Source: Nonomuraea maritima
Lineage (GTDB): Bacteria; Actinomycetota; Actinomycetes; Streptosporangiales; Streptosporangiaceae
NCBI RefSeq assembly: GCF_900100395.1
Contig: NZ_FNFB01000007.1
Span: 1 to 64,000, forward strand
Reading direction: 5' to 3'
DNA length: 64,000 bases
The first letter of the stretch is position 1; the number at the start of each line of letters is the position of its first letter. Shown here one piece after another: positions 41,071-49,862 of the stretch. The notes under the pieces were generated by a model. The model searched no databases. It was given only the letters and a program-made list of their open reading frames with translations, and was not told the origin of the DNA. A program made the translations under genes and the position numbers.

Positions 41071-41843
41071 GGGGTGCCTCCGGTGAACAGGTCGTCGGTT
41101 CTGGCGGAGCCGAGGTAGGCGGCGCGCACCGCGTCGTCGGCCCTGATCTGCTCGGCCGTCCCCGAGGCGAGGACCTGTCCGAGGTGCAGCACGGTGACGC
41201 GGTCGGCCAGGCGGAACACCACGTCCAGGTCGTGCTCGACGATGAGCAGGGTCAGCTCGGACGGCAGCCGCTCGACCAGGGCCGCGAACCGTTCCGTCTC
41301 GGCGGCGGACATGCCGGCCGTGGGCTCGTCGAACATCACCAGAGAGGGTTCGGCGGCCAGCACCATCGCCACCTCGAGCTGCCTGCGCTCGCCGTGCGAC
41401 AGCGCGGCGGCCGGGTCGGCGCCCCGCCCGGCCAGCCCGACCGACTCGAGGTGGCGCAGGGCCTCGGCCTCGGTACGGCGGAAGCGGCGCGCGGCCCGGT
41501 CGAACCGGTGCGCCACCCGGTGCACCCGCTGCACGGCGAGCGCGACGTTGTCCAGCACGGAGCAGCCGAGGAAGACGCTCGAATGCTGGTACGTGCGCAG
41601 CAGGCCGCGCCGGGCCCGCTTCGCCTCGGGCAGCGCAGTGACGTCGGCGCCGTCGAAGAGCACGGTCCCGGCGGTCGCGGGCAGCGTCCCGGCCACGGTG
41701 GCGAACAGCGTCGACTTGCCGGCGCCGTTCGGCCCGATCAGGGCGTGCCGCTCGCCCGGCAGCACCGACAGGTCCACGCCGGAGACGGCCGTGAGCGATC
41801 CGTAGGCGCGGGTGAGGCCGCGCAGTTCCAGCAGGGGCGTCAT
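41067..41843 (-). CDS. livG: Branched-chain-type ABC transporter ATPase LivG
   Basis: The 258-aa ATPase has Walker A ALIGPNGAGKSTLFATVAG, the signature LSHGERRQLEVAMVLAAEP (His in place of Gly in LSGGE) and Walker B LVMFDEPTAGMS. It pairs with LivF to drive import. ATG 41843 overlaps the livM stop and its own stop overlaps the livF start, both ATGA, so it is part of a tightly coupled operon. Confidence 0.92.
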   Translation of the reverse strand: MTPLLELRGLTRAYGSLTAVSGVDLSVLPGERHALIGPNGAGKSTLFATVAGTLPATAGTVLFDGADVTALPEAKRARRGLLRTYQHSSVFLGCSVLDNVALAVQRVHRVAHRFDRAARRFRRTEAEALRHLESVGLAGRGADPAAALSHGERRQLEVAMVLAAEPSLVMFDEPTAGMSAAETERFAALVERLPSELTLLIVEHDLDVVFRLADRVTVLHLGQVLASGTAEQIRADDAVRAAYLGSARTDDLFTGGTP

Positions 41844-42847
41844 GACAGCCCTTCCTTCCTTCGGCGGATCCCGGCGGCGAGGCCCGCGACCCCGCGCGGC
41901 AGCAGGAAGACGACGGCCACGAAGACCAGGCCGAGCACCAGCGGTCCGTGCCCGCCGACGGCGGCCGACAGGTTGTCGCGGACGAGCAGCACCAGGGCCG
42001 CGCCCAGACACGGACCCCACAGGCTCCCGGCGCCGCCGATGACCACGCTGAGCAGGGCGAGCGCCGCCACCTCGAAACCGAGGTCGCCGGGCGAGACGAA
42101 CCTGGCGTGCGCCGCCCACAGCGCGCCGCCGGTGCCGGCGACCGCGCCGGCCAGGCAGAACACGCCGTACCTGGCGAGGGCGGGACGGTAGCCGAGGGCG
42201 CGCATGCGGGCCTCGTTGTCGCGGATGCCGCGCAGCGTCCTGCCGTACGGCGACCGTACGACCAGCGCCACCGCCGCGAACACGACGACCGCCGCCGCGA
42301 GCACCCACCAGTAGACGAACCCGGCGGCGAGCAGCGGCGGGCCGCCGAACAGGGTGATCGGCGGCATCCCGGCCAGGCCGTTGCTCGCGCCCACGACCGA
42401 CCAGGTGTCGGCCACCTGGTGCACCGATTCGCCGATCGCGAGCGTCAGCATGAGGAAGACGACGCCCCGGGCGCGGACCGCCACCCACCCGGTGAGCGCG
42501 GCGGTGACCAGCCCGGCGACCAGCCCGGCGAGCAGCTGGACGGACGCGTCCGAGGTGAGGTGGATGCCGACGAGCGCGGCCGTGTAGGCGCCGGCCCCGA
42601 AGTAGGCCGCCTGCCCCAGGGTGGGCAGCCCGGTCACGCCGGTCAGCAGGTCGACGCTCAGCACCAGCACGGCGAAGGCCAGGATGCGCGTCATGGTCGA
42701 CACCGGGTAGGCGCCGAGCACCAGCGGAGCCGCCGCGAGCAGCAGGAGCACCGCCACGGCCACGACGGCCTTGCCCGCGGTGCGCCGGGGCCGGATGCCG
42801 TCCACCGCTTGCGTCCGTTCGGCGGCCGACAAGGAGACGGTCCTCAC
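41840..42847 (-). CDS. livM: Branched-chain-type ABC transporter permease LivM
   Basis: The 335-aa permease has about nine to ten membrane helices and the LivM signature region (SVDLLTGVTGLPTLGQAAYFGAGAYTAALVG near residues 63-93; GRTLRGIRDNEARMRALGY before the EAA-like loop, about 200-220). The start is GTG 42847, overlapping the livH stop. It forms the membrane channel with LivH. Confidence 0.92.
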   Translation of the reverse strand: MRTVSLSAAERTQAVDGIRPRRTAGKAVVAVAVLLLLAAAPLVLGAYPVSTMTRILAFAVLVLSVDLLTGVTGLPTLGQAAYFGAGAYTAALVGIHLTSDASVQLLAGLVAGLVTAALTGWVAVRARGVVFLMLTLAIGESVHQVADTWSVVGASNGLAGMPPITLFGGPPLLAAGFVYWWVLAAAVVVFAAVALVVRSPYGRTLRGIRDNEARMRALGYRPALARYGVFCLAGAVAGTGGALWAAHARFVSPGDLGFEVAALALLSVVIGGAGSLWGPCLGAALVLLVRDNLSAAVGGHGPLVLGLVFVAVVFLLPRGVAGLAAGIRRRKEGLS

Positions 42848-43716
42848 GCGTGCACCGCCGTCCGCGCCGGGAGCAGGCCCGCGGGCCGCAGCAGCAGCAC
42901 CAGGGCCATGGCCGCGAACACGAGGAAGGAGGCGTACTCCGGCAGGAGCGTGGTGCCGAGGGCCTGCACCTGCCCGATGAGGACGGCGCCGAGCAGCGCG
43001 CCGCGCACCGAGCCGAGGCCGCCGATGACGACCACGACCAGCGCGAGCAGCAGCACCTTCTCGTCCAGGCCCGGCGCGGCGCCGAGGATGGGCCCGGCGA
43101 GCACGCCGCCGACCGCGGCGAGCCCGGCCCCCGCGGCGAAGACGCCGACGAGGACCCTGCCCGTGTGGACGCCGAGCGCCGACACCATGCCACGGTCGGC
43201 GACCGTCGCGCGGATCAGCGAGCCGAGCCGGCTCCGCTCGACCAGCGCGTAGACGCCGACGGCCAGTACCACCCCGAAGCCGATCACGAGGAGCCGGTAG
43301 ACCGGGTAGCTCTCGCCGAACACCGTGACGCTGCCCGCCACGGGGGCGGGCGCGGCCACGGAGTGCACGTCGTTGCCGAAGAACACCGACAGCAGCTCGG
43401 CGACGACCAGCGAGACGCCGAGGGTGAGCAGGGCCTGGTCGAGGTGGTGCGGCGTGGCCCGGCTCAGCCCGGCCAGCACGCCGCCGAGCACCGCTCCTGC
43501 CCCGGCGGCGGCCGGCACCGCGAGGACGAAGGCCGCCGGGCTCGCCCCGTCGCCGGCCAGCGCGACCGCGACATAGGCACCGACGAGGTAGACGGCGCCG
43601 TGGGCGAGGTTGAGCACGTCCATCATGCCGAACACCAGCGACAGGCCGAGCGCGATCGCGAACAGCAACGAGCCCATCGCGAGCCCGTTGAGCGCACCCA
43701 CCAGGTACGTGACCAT
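42844..43716 (-). CDS. livH: Branched-chain-type ABC transporter permease LivH
   Basis: The 290-aa permease begins MVTYLVGALNGLAMGSLLFAIALGLSLVFGMMDVLNLAHGAVYLVGAYVAV, the standard LivH opening. The conserved cytoplasmic loop SRLGSLIRATVADRGMVSALGV and VVIGGLGSVRGALLGAVLIG follow. ATG 43716 overlaps the stop of the binding-protein gene by one base (TGATG). Confidence 0.92.
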   Translation of the reverse strand: MVTYLVGALNGLAMGSLLFAIALGLSLVFGMMDVLNLAHGAVYLVGAYVAVALAGDGASPAAFVLAVPAAAGAGAVLGGVLAGLSRATPHHLDQALLTLGVSLVVAELLSVFFGNDVHSVAAPAPVAGSVTVFGESYPVYRLLVIGFGVVLAVGVYALVERSRLGSLIRATVADRGMVSALGVHTGRVLVGVFAAGAGLAAVGGVLAGPILGAAPGLDEKVLLLALVVVVIGGLGSVRGALLGAVLIGQVQALGTTLLPEYASFLVFAAMALVLLLRPAGLLPARTAVHA

Positions 43717-44918
43717 CAGGACAGCTCGCTGACGACGGCGTTGACCATGGTGCCGCCGCTGTCGCGCACCTCGCGCAGGTAGTACTTCTGCTGGGCGTCG
43801 TGGTCGGCGTCGAAGCTCCACCGGCCGCGCGGGCTGTCGATCGGCCCGACGCCCGCCAGCGCCTTCGCGACCTCCTCGCCGGTCCCGCCGGGCGCGTCGG
43901 CGAGGGCCTTGTCCAGCACGGCCGCGCTGTCGTACGCCTGCACCGCGTACACGGTGGGCGCCTCGTCGTAGGCCTTGCGGTAGGCGTCCACGAACTCCTT
44001 GTTGCGGGGGGTGTCCAGTTCGGAGGAGTAGTGCAGGGCGGTCTTCACGCCCGCCGCGGCGTCGCCCTGGGCGTCGAGCACGCCGCCCTCGGTCAGGAAG
44101 CCGGCCCCGTACAGCGGCGTGCTGTCGGCCAGCCCGAACTGCCGGTACTGCTTGACGAAGCTCACGGCCTCGGCGCCGGCGTAGAACGCGTAGACGGCCT
44201 TGGCGTCCGTCCCGCGGATCGCCGACAGGAACGGCTGGAAGTCCTGGGTCTTGCCGAACGGGGTGTACTCCTCGCCGGCGACCTTGCCGCCCGCCGCCTC
44301 GAACGTCCTGCGGAACCCGGCGACCATCTCGCGTCCGGCGGCGTAGTCGGCGGCGATGAGGTAGACGCCTCCTTCGACCTCCTTGGCGACGGCCGCGCCG
44401 AGCGGGGCCCCGACCTTGCCGTTGGAGAAGCTCGTGCGCCACACGTACTCGGACTTGCGGGCCGCGGTGATGTCGTCGGCGCCGGCGTTCGCGACCAGCA
44501 GCGGCTTCTTCGACTCGTGGAAGAAGTCCCGCAGCCCGAGCGCGGTGGCGGAGTTGACGACCCCGACCACCGCGGTGGCCTGGTCCTGCGTCACCAGCTT
44601 CTGCGCGGCCGGCACGCCCGTCTGCGGGCCCTCGCCCTCGTCGCCGGTGACGACCTCGGTGGTGCGCCCGCCCAGCTTGCCGCCGTGCTGGTCGAGGTAG
44701 AGCTGGAAGCCGTTGCGCATGTCCTCCCCGAGCGGCGCGTACACACCGGACAGCGGCACCAGCAGGCCGATCTTCACCGCGTCGCCGGCCTGGCCGCCGC
44801 CTGACTGGTCGAGGCTCGAACCGGCGCAGCCCGACAGCGCGAGAGCGGCCGCCGCCGCCAGTGCGAGGACGGTCGTGCCGCTGCGTAACCTGCGGGGATC
44901 GACGGGGAGAACGGGCAT
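43716..44918 (-). CDS. ABC transporter substrate-binding lipoprotein (Leu/Ile/Val-binding type)
   Basis: The 400-aa lipoprotein has a signal peptide with lipobox LALSGC near residue 31. The periplasmic-type binding fold begins VKIGLLVPLSGVYAPLGEDMRNGFQLYL and contains the family's GVVNSATALGLRDFF and ADYAAGREMVAGFRRTF segments. It is anchored outside the membrane and delivers substrate to LivHMGF. It is the first gene of the importer operon and faces the benzoyl-CoA pathway genes across 226 bp, so an aromatic acid is the likely ligand. Confidence 0.9.
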   Translation of the reverse strand: MPVLPVDPRRLRSGTTVLALAAAAALALSGCAGSSLDQSGGGQAGDAVKIGLLVPLSGVYAPLGEDMRNGFQLYLDQHGGKLGGRTTEVVTGDEGEGPQTGVPAAQKLVTQDQATAVVGVVNSATALGLRDFFHESKKPLLVANAGADDITAARKSEYVWRTSFSNGKVGAPLGAAVAKEVEGGVYLIAADYAAGREMVAGFRRTFEAAGGKVAGEEYTPFGKTQDFQPFLSAIRGTDAKAVYAFYAGAEAVSFVKQYRQFGLADSTPLYGAGFLTEGGVLDAQGDAAAGVKTALHYSSELDTPRNKEFVDAYRKAYDEAPTVYAVQAYDSAAVLDKALADAPGGTGEEVAKALAGVGPIDSPRGRWSFDADHDAQQKYYLREVRDSGGTMVNAVVSELS

Positions 44919-44974
44919 GAAAACACTCCAGGGATACGGGCGCGGAGCCCTCCAGCTGGGGACAGTGGGCCCAG

Positions 44975-45002
44975 AATCTACAGACGTGTGTCGTGTCGTC
45001 AA
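44975..45002 (-). promoter_or_regulatory. Probable promoter of the ABC importer operon
   Basis: Minus-strand -35 TTGACG (45002-44997) and -10 TAGATT (44980-44975) are separated by 16 bases, about 60 bases before the binding-protein ATG. A CACTATTGACG stretch overlapping the -35 resembles a motif in the boxC promoter (51928-51940). Confidence 0.55.
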
Positions 45003-45144
45003 TAGTGTGTAATCAATCGAGACCTCTGACAGGTGCGGCGGCGCGGCATCGACCGCTGACCACCATGGGCCCATACGGTGACCTGGTCTTTCCGTCGGGA
45101 CGGTCAAGACACGTGCTACAGAGCTCTTCCGTATCGCAAGGAAA

Positions 45145-46047
45145 GTGTGGCATGTTGAGGGGGTGTGCGCAGAGAAGCGAGAACCACGGGAACCGCGCGG
45201 AGCGCTGCCCACGCAGGCCGGGGTGGTGGGCGGCGGCCGCATGGGCGCCGGCATCGCCCACGCCCTGCTGCTGGCCGGAAGCGCGGTCACCCTCGTCGAG
45301 CGGGACGCGCCGGCCGCCGCCGGCGCCCGTGACCGGGTGACGCGCGCGGTGGCGGGCAGCGTCGAGCGCGGCCTGGTCGCCGACGCCGACGCGGTGCTCA
45401 CCCGCCTGACCACCGCCACCGACCCCGCCGAGCTGCGGGCGGCCGGACTCGTCATCGAGGCCGTGCCCGAGGACGTCGACCTCAAGCTCGTGACGCTGCG
45501 CGCGATCGAGGACGCGGTCGCCCCCGGCGCGGTCGTCGCCTCCAACACCAGCAGCATCTCCCTCGACACGCTGGCCGAGGCCCTCGCCAGGCCGGAACGC
45601 TTCCTCGGCCTGCACTTCTTCAATCCCGTCCCGGCGAGCAGGCTCGTCGAGGTCGTCATCGCCACCGCCACCGCGCCGCACTTGCGCGAGCAGGCGGTCG
45701 CCTGGGTGGAGGCGCTCGGCAAGACGGCCGTCGTCGTTCGCAACGCGCCCGGCTTCGCCAGCAGCAGGCTCGGCGTCGCCCTCGGCCTGGAGGCGATCAG
45801 GATGGTCGAGGCCGGCGTCGCCTCGGCCGCCGACATCGACGCCGCCATGACCCTCGGCTACGGCCACCCGACCGGCCCGCTGCGCCTGACCGACCTCGTC
45901 GGGCTCGACGTGCGCCTCGGCATCGCCCGCTACCTCGAACGCGAGCTCGGCCCCCGCTTCAGCCCGCCTGACCTGCTGGTCAGGCTCGTCGAGCAGGGCC
46001 GCCTCGGACGCAAGACGGGCCGCGGCTTCTACGACTGGAGTGAATGA
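45145..46047 (+). CDS. 3-hydroxyacyl-CoA dehydrogenase
   Basis: The 300-aa NAD-dependent enzyme has the Rossmann loop VVGGGRMGAGIAHALLLAGSAVTLVE, the catalytic Ser/His region SNTSSISLDTLAEAL and GLHFFNPVPASRLVEVV, and the C-terminal domain with the YGHPTGPLRLTDLVGLD signature. In this cluster it should oxidise 3-hydroxyadipyl-CoA to 3-oxoadipyl-CoA. The start is uncertain: GTG 45145 is listed, but GTG 45163 is possible, and the fold only begins near codon 25. The stop overlaps the start of the aldehyde dehydrogenase. Confidence 0.88.
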   Translation: MWHVEGVCAEKREPREPRGALPTQAGVVGGGRMGAGIAHALLLAGSAVTLVERDAPAAAGARDRVTRAVAGSVERGLVADADAVLTRLTTATDPAELRAAGLVIEAVPEDVDLKLVTLRAIEDAVAPGAVVASNTSSISLDTLAEALARPERFLGLHFFNPVPASRLVEVVIATATAPHLREQAVAWVEALGKTAVVVRNAPGFASSRLGVALGLEAIRMVEAGVASAADIDAAMTLGYGHPTGPLRLTDLVGLDVRLGIARYLERELGPRFSPPDLLVRLVEQGRLGRKTGRGFYDWSE

Positions 46048-47588
46048 TGCAGACGTTACCGAGCTACCTGGAAGGCGCCTGGCGCACCGGCGTCGGCGAC
46101 GGCGTCCCGGTCGCCGACGCGGTGACCGGTGAGGTCGTCACCAGGGTGACCAGCGAAGGGCTCGACCTCGCCGCCGCGGTGGCCTACGCCCGCCGCACCG
46201 GGCTGGCCGCGCTCGCCGAGCTGACCTTCCCGCAGCGCGCCGCCGCACTCAAGGCCGCCGCGCTGGCACTGCAGGAACGCAAACACGAGCTGTACGAGCT
46301 GTCGGCACGGGCCGGAGCCACCCCGGGCGATGCCGCCGTGGACGTCGACGGCGGCATCGGCACCGCGCTCGTCTACGCGAGCCTGGCCCGCAAGGGGCTG
46401 CCCGACCACACGATCATCGTCGAGGACGACCCGATCCCGCTCGGCAGGGGTGGCACGTTCGCCGGACGTCACGTCCTCACCACGCCGCGCGGCATCTCCG
46501 TGCAGATCAACGCGTTCAACTTCCCGGTGTGGGGCATGCTGGAGAAGCTCGCGCCCGCGCTGCTCGCGGGCCTGCCCACCCTCGTCAAACCGGCCACCCC
46601 GACCGCGTACGTCGCCGCGCACGCCGTGCGGATCATCGCCGACACGCTGCCGCCCGGCGCGATCCAACTCGTCGCGGGCGGCGTCCCCGGCCTGTTCGAC
46701 CTGCTCGGCGGGCAGGACCACATCGGGTTCACCGGATCGGCGGCGACAGCCGCCCTGCTGCGCTCCGACCCGGCGGTCACCCGTCGTTCGGCGCGCTTCA
46801 ACGCCGAGGCCGACTCGCTGAACTGCTCGGTGCTCGGCCCGGACGCCGTCCCCGGTCAGCCGGAGTTCGACCTGTTCGCCGACGCCCTCGTCACCGAGAT
46901 GACGGTCAAGGCCGGGCAGAAGTGCACCGCGATCCGGCGCGCGTTCGTCCCAGAACACCTCCTCGAGGAGGTGGCGCAGGCTGTGCAGGCCCGGCTCGCG
47001 CGGGTCGTCGTGGGCGCGCCCGGCGCGCCGGGCGTGACGATGGGCCCGCTCGTCGGGCTCGCCCAGCGGGACGACGTGCGCGCGGCCGTCGCCCGGCTCG
47101 CCGCGGCCGGGTCCGTCGTGTGGGGCGACCCCGCCGAGGTGGAGGTGGTGGGGGCCGACGCCGAGCGCGGTGCGTTCCTGTCGCCGCTACTGCTGCGCGC
47201 CGACGACCCCGACCGTCCCGAGCCGCACGAGGTGGAGGCGTTCGGGCCGGTCAGCACGCTCATGCCGTACCGCGACCCCGCCCGGCTGCTCGACCTCATC
47301 GCCCGCGGCGACGGGTCGCTGGCCGGCTCGGTCGTCTCCCACGACGGCGACTTCGTCCGGCAGGTGGTGCTCGGCGCCGCCGCCCACCACGGACGCATCC
47401 TCGTGCTCGACCGTGACAGCGCGGGCGAGTCCACCGGCCACGGCACGCCCATGCCGCAGCTCGTCCACGGCGGTCCCGGCCGGGCCGGCGGCGGCCAGGA
47501 GGAGGGCGGGCTGCGCGCCGTCCACGCGCACCTGCAGCGCACCGCCGTGCAGGGCGGCCCCCACCTCCTCGAATCGATCGTCAAGTGA
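46044..47588 (+). CDS. boxD: 3,4-dehydroadipyl-CoA semialdehyde dehydrogenase-like ALDH (BoxD/PaaZ-N type)
   Basis: The 514-aa aldehyde dehydrogenase resembles the N-terminal ALDH domain of PaaZ and the BoxD group, without the MaoC hydratase domain. Signs are GISVQINAFNFPVWGMLEKLAPALLAGLPTLVKPA, catalytic Glu in NAEADSLNC and catalytic Cys in VKAGQKCTAIRR. It should oxidise the semialdehyde formed by BoxC to 3,4-dehydroadipyl-CoA with NADP. Two start codons (ATG 46044 and 46047) overlap the previous stop. It precedes boxB by 25 bp. Confidence 0.85.
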   Translation: MMQTLPSYLEGAWRTGVGDGVPVADAVTGEVVTRVTSEGLDLAAAVAYARRTGLAALAELTFPQRAAALKAAALALQERKHELYELSARAGATPGDAAVDVDGGIGTALVYASLARKGLPDHTIIVEDDPIPLGRGGTFAGRHVLTTPRGISVQINAFNFPVWGMLEKLAPALLAGLPTLVKPATPTAYVAAHAVRIIADTLPPGAIQLVAGGVPGLFDLLGGQDHIGFTGSAATAALLRSDPAVTRRSARFNAEADSLNCSVLGPDAVPGQPEFDLFADALVTEMTVKAGQKCTAIRRAFVPEHLLEEVAQAVQARLARVVVGAPGAPGVTMGPLVGLAQRDDVRAAVARLAAAGSVVWGDPAEVEVVGADAERGAFLSPLLLRADDPDRPEPHEVEAFGPVSTLMPYRDPARLLDLIARGDGSLAGSVVSHDGDFVRQVVLGAAAHHGRILVLDRDSAGESTGHGTPMPQLVHGGPGRAGGGQEEGGLRAVHAHLQRTAVQGGPHLLESIVK

Positions 47589-47613
47589 CGTCCAGAAAGG
47601 CGTGGAATCCCCG

Positions 47614-49092
47614 ATGAGCACCGACTCCCGTACCGGCGCCGCACCGTCGCCCACCGGCCCGCTCAGCCGCGTCGACTACAGCGAGCGCATCCCGAACAAC
47701 GTCGACCTGGCCGGCGACCGCCGCCTGCAGCGGGCGCTGGAGAGCTGGCAGCCGAAGTTCCTCGACTGGTGGAAGCAGCTGGGGCCGGCCCTGCCGACCA
47801 AGGACGTCTACCTGCGCACCGCGATCGCCGTGGGCCGCGACGGCTGGGCGCACTTCGCCCACGTCCCGATGGACGAGTACCGCTGGGGCATCTTCCTGGC
47901 CGAACGCGACCCCGACCGCAAGGTCACCTTCGGCAAGCACAAGGGCGAGCCCGCCTGGCAGGAGGTGCCCGGCGAGCACCGGGCCGACCTCATGCGGCTG
48001 ATCGTCATCCAGGGCGACACCGAGCCCGCCTCCGTCGAGCAGCAGCGCATCCTCGGCCGTACCGCGCCCAGCATCTACGACCTGCGCAACCTGTTCCAGG
48101 TCAACGTGGAGGAGGGCCGCCACCTGTGGGCGATGGTCTACCTCCTGCACGCCTACTTCGGCAGGGAGGGTCGCGAGGAGGCCGAGCAGCTGCTCAAGCG
48201 CAACTCCGGCGACGTCGACTCGCCGCGCATCCTCGGCGCCTTCAACGAGGAGACGACCGACTGGCTGCAGTTCTTCATGTTCACGTACTTCACCGACCGC
48301 GACGGCAAGTACCAGCTCGGCACGCTCAAGGAGTCGGCGTTCGACCCGCTCGCGCGGACCTGCGAGTTCATGCTCAAGGAGGAGGCCCACCACATGTTCG
48401 TGGGCACCACCGGCGTGCAGCGGACCCTGGAGCGTACGGCCGAGCTGATGCGCGAGCACGGCACGGACGACGTGTTCCCGTACGGCGGCATCTCGCTGGA
48501 CGTCATCCAGAAGTACCTCAACTTCCAGTTCGCGGTCTCGATGGACCTGTTCGGCTCCGAGCAGTCGACGAACGCCGGCAACTACTACACCTCGGGCCTG
48601 AAGGGCCGCTGGATGGAGACCCGGCGCAAGGACGACCACGTGCTGCTGGACGCCACGCGCGAGCTGCGCTACGTCGAGGACGGGCAGATCACCTCGAAGA
48701 CCGTGCCGATGCTCAGCGCGCTCAACCTCGACCTGCGCGACGAGTACGTCGCCGACTGCGCCAACGGCGTGCGCCGCTGGAACCAGGCGCTGGAGGACGC
48801 CGGGCTGTCCGAGCGGCTGTACCTGCCGCACGAGGGCTTCAACCGCAAGGTCGGCGTCTACGCGGGCCACCACGTGACCCCGCACGGCGAGCTCGTGGAC
48901 GAGGCGACGTGGCAGGCGCACGCTGACGAGTGGCTGCCGACGCCGGAGGACCGCGAACGCGTCGCGGCCCTGATGGTGCCGGAGTACGAGTACGGCAGGT
49001 TCGCCGGCTGGATCGCCCCGCCGAAGACCGGCATCAACGACCAGCCGGTCGAGTTCGACTACGTCCACCTGGCCGACGAGGGCCTGCTCTAG
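47614..49092 (+). CDS. boxB: Benzoyl-CoA 2,3-epoxidase oxygenase subunit BoxB
   Basis: The 492-aa class I diiron protein closely matches BoxB (VDYSERIPNNVDLAGDRRLQRALESWQPKFLDWWKQLGP at residues 19-57). Metal ligands are expected in NVEEGRHLWAMVYLLH and in FMLKEEAHHMFVGTTG. It inserts one oxygen atom from O2 into benzoyl-CoA to give the 2,3-epoxide, using electrons from a reductase, here probably the ferredoxin and FNR-like proteins at 55232-56570. The start ATG 47614 begins a Ser/Thr-rich 15-residue extension. It ends the first plus-strand operon of the cluster. Confidence 0.95.
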   Translation: MSTDSRTGAAPSPTGPLSRVDYSERIPNNVDLAGDRRLQRALESWQPKFLDWWKQLGPALPTKDVYLRTAIAVGRDGWAHFAHVPMDEYRWGIFLAERDPDRKVTFGKHKGEPAWQEVPGEHRADLMRLIVIQGDTEPASVEQQRILGRTAPSIYDLRNLFQVNVEEGRHLWAMVYLLHAYFGREGREEAEQLLKRNSGDVDSPRILGAFNEETTDWLQFFMFTYFTDRDGKYQLGTLKESAFDPLARTCEFMLKEEAHHMFVGTTGVQRTLERTAELMREHGTDDVFPYGGISLDVIQKYLNFQFAVSMDLFGSEQSTNAGNYYTSGLKGRWMETRRKDDHVLLDATRELRYVEDGQITSKTVPMLSALNLDLRDEYVADCANGVRRWNQALEDAGLSERLYLPHEGFNRKVGVYAGHHVTPHGELVDEATWQAHADEWLPTPEDRERVAALMVPEYEYGRFAGWIAPPKTGINDQPVEFDYVHLADEGLL

Positions 49093-49228
49093 GCGCCAGG
49101 AGCCCGCACCGACGGGCGGGCGTCACCCGCCCTCGGGCGAGCGTGGCCCGCCCCCGTGCCTGCTCGGCGAGAACGCGGCTGAGCGGTGCCGAGCATCCGC
49201 GGGACGCTCCCGGCGAGTGACCGCGCGG

Positions 49229-49675
49229 TCAGGCGTCGACCGGCTCCAGGACGAAGACGGGGATCTCCCGGTCCGTCTTCTTCTGGTACTCGGCGTACGG
49301 CGGGAACGCCGCCACCGCGCGCTGCCACCACTCGGCCTTCTCCGCGCCGGTCACCTCACGGGCCCTCATGTCCTGCTTGACCGGGCCGTCCTGGAGCTCG
49401 ACCAGAGGTTCGGCCTTGAGGTTGTGGTACCAGATGGGGTGCTTGGGAGCGCCGCCCTGCGAGGCGACGACGGCGTACCGGCCTTCGTGCTCCACACGCA
49501 TCAACGGCGTCTTGCGGATCTTGCCGCTCTTGGCGCCCAAGTTGGTCATCACGATGACGGGCAGCCCTGTGTCCCTCAAGGTCGTGCCCTGGGTGCCGCC
49601 GGAGCTCTCGTACAGTTCCACCTGCTCACGGACCCACTGCGCGGTGCTCGGTTCGTACTCGCCCTTGAGAGGCAT
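49229..49675 (-). CDS. Deazaflavin (F420)-dependent nitroreductase-family protein
   Basis: The 148-aa split-beta-barrel protein is of the Ddn/DUF385 type: [56 protein letters not shown] is the full family signature (residues 43-98). These enzymes use reduced F420 to reduce nitroaromatics, quinones or enones. It lies on the minus strand inside the benzoyl-CoA cluster and may protect against quinones or reduce an aromatic by-product; that link is inferred only from position. Confidence 0.9.
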   Translation of the reverse strand: MPLKGEYEPSTAQWVREQVELYESSGGTQGTTLRDTGLPVIVMTNLGAKSGKIRKTPLMRVEHEGRYAVVASQGGAPKHPIWYHNLKAEPLVELQDGPVKQDMRAREVTGAEKAEWWQRAVAAFPPYAEYQKKTDREIPVFVLEPVDA

Positions 49676-49862
49676 GTCAGCAGTCCTTCCGGCCTGAGTT
49701 GCGTGTCATGGTGTCAACGCCGCACCGTTCGGGTTTCATCCACGTTGTCGCGGTGGCACACGTCCGGCGCCTCCGCAGGGGGTGGTGGGTGCAGCCGCGT
49801 CGCAGGCATGGAGGCACGAGGAGCACGCGCCGCGGGAGTGCCGGCCGTCGTTCCGCATGCGG

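Noticed and set aside
47581-49068. 495-codon minus-strand open frame over boxB
   Set aside because: Antisense shadow of a well-recognised gene with low-complexity composition.
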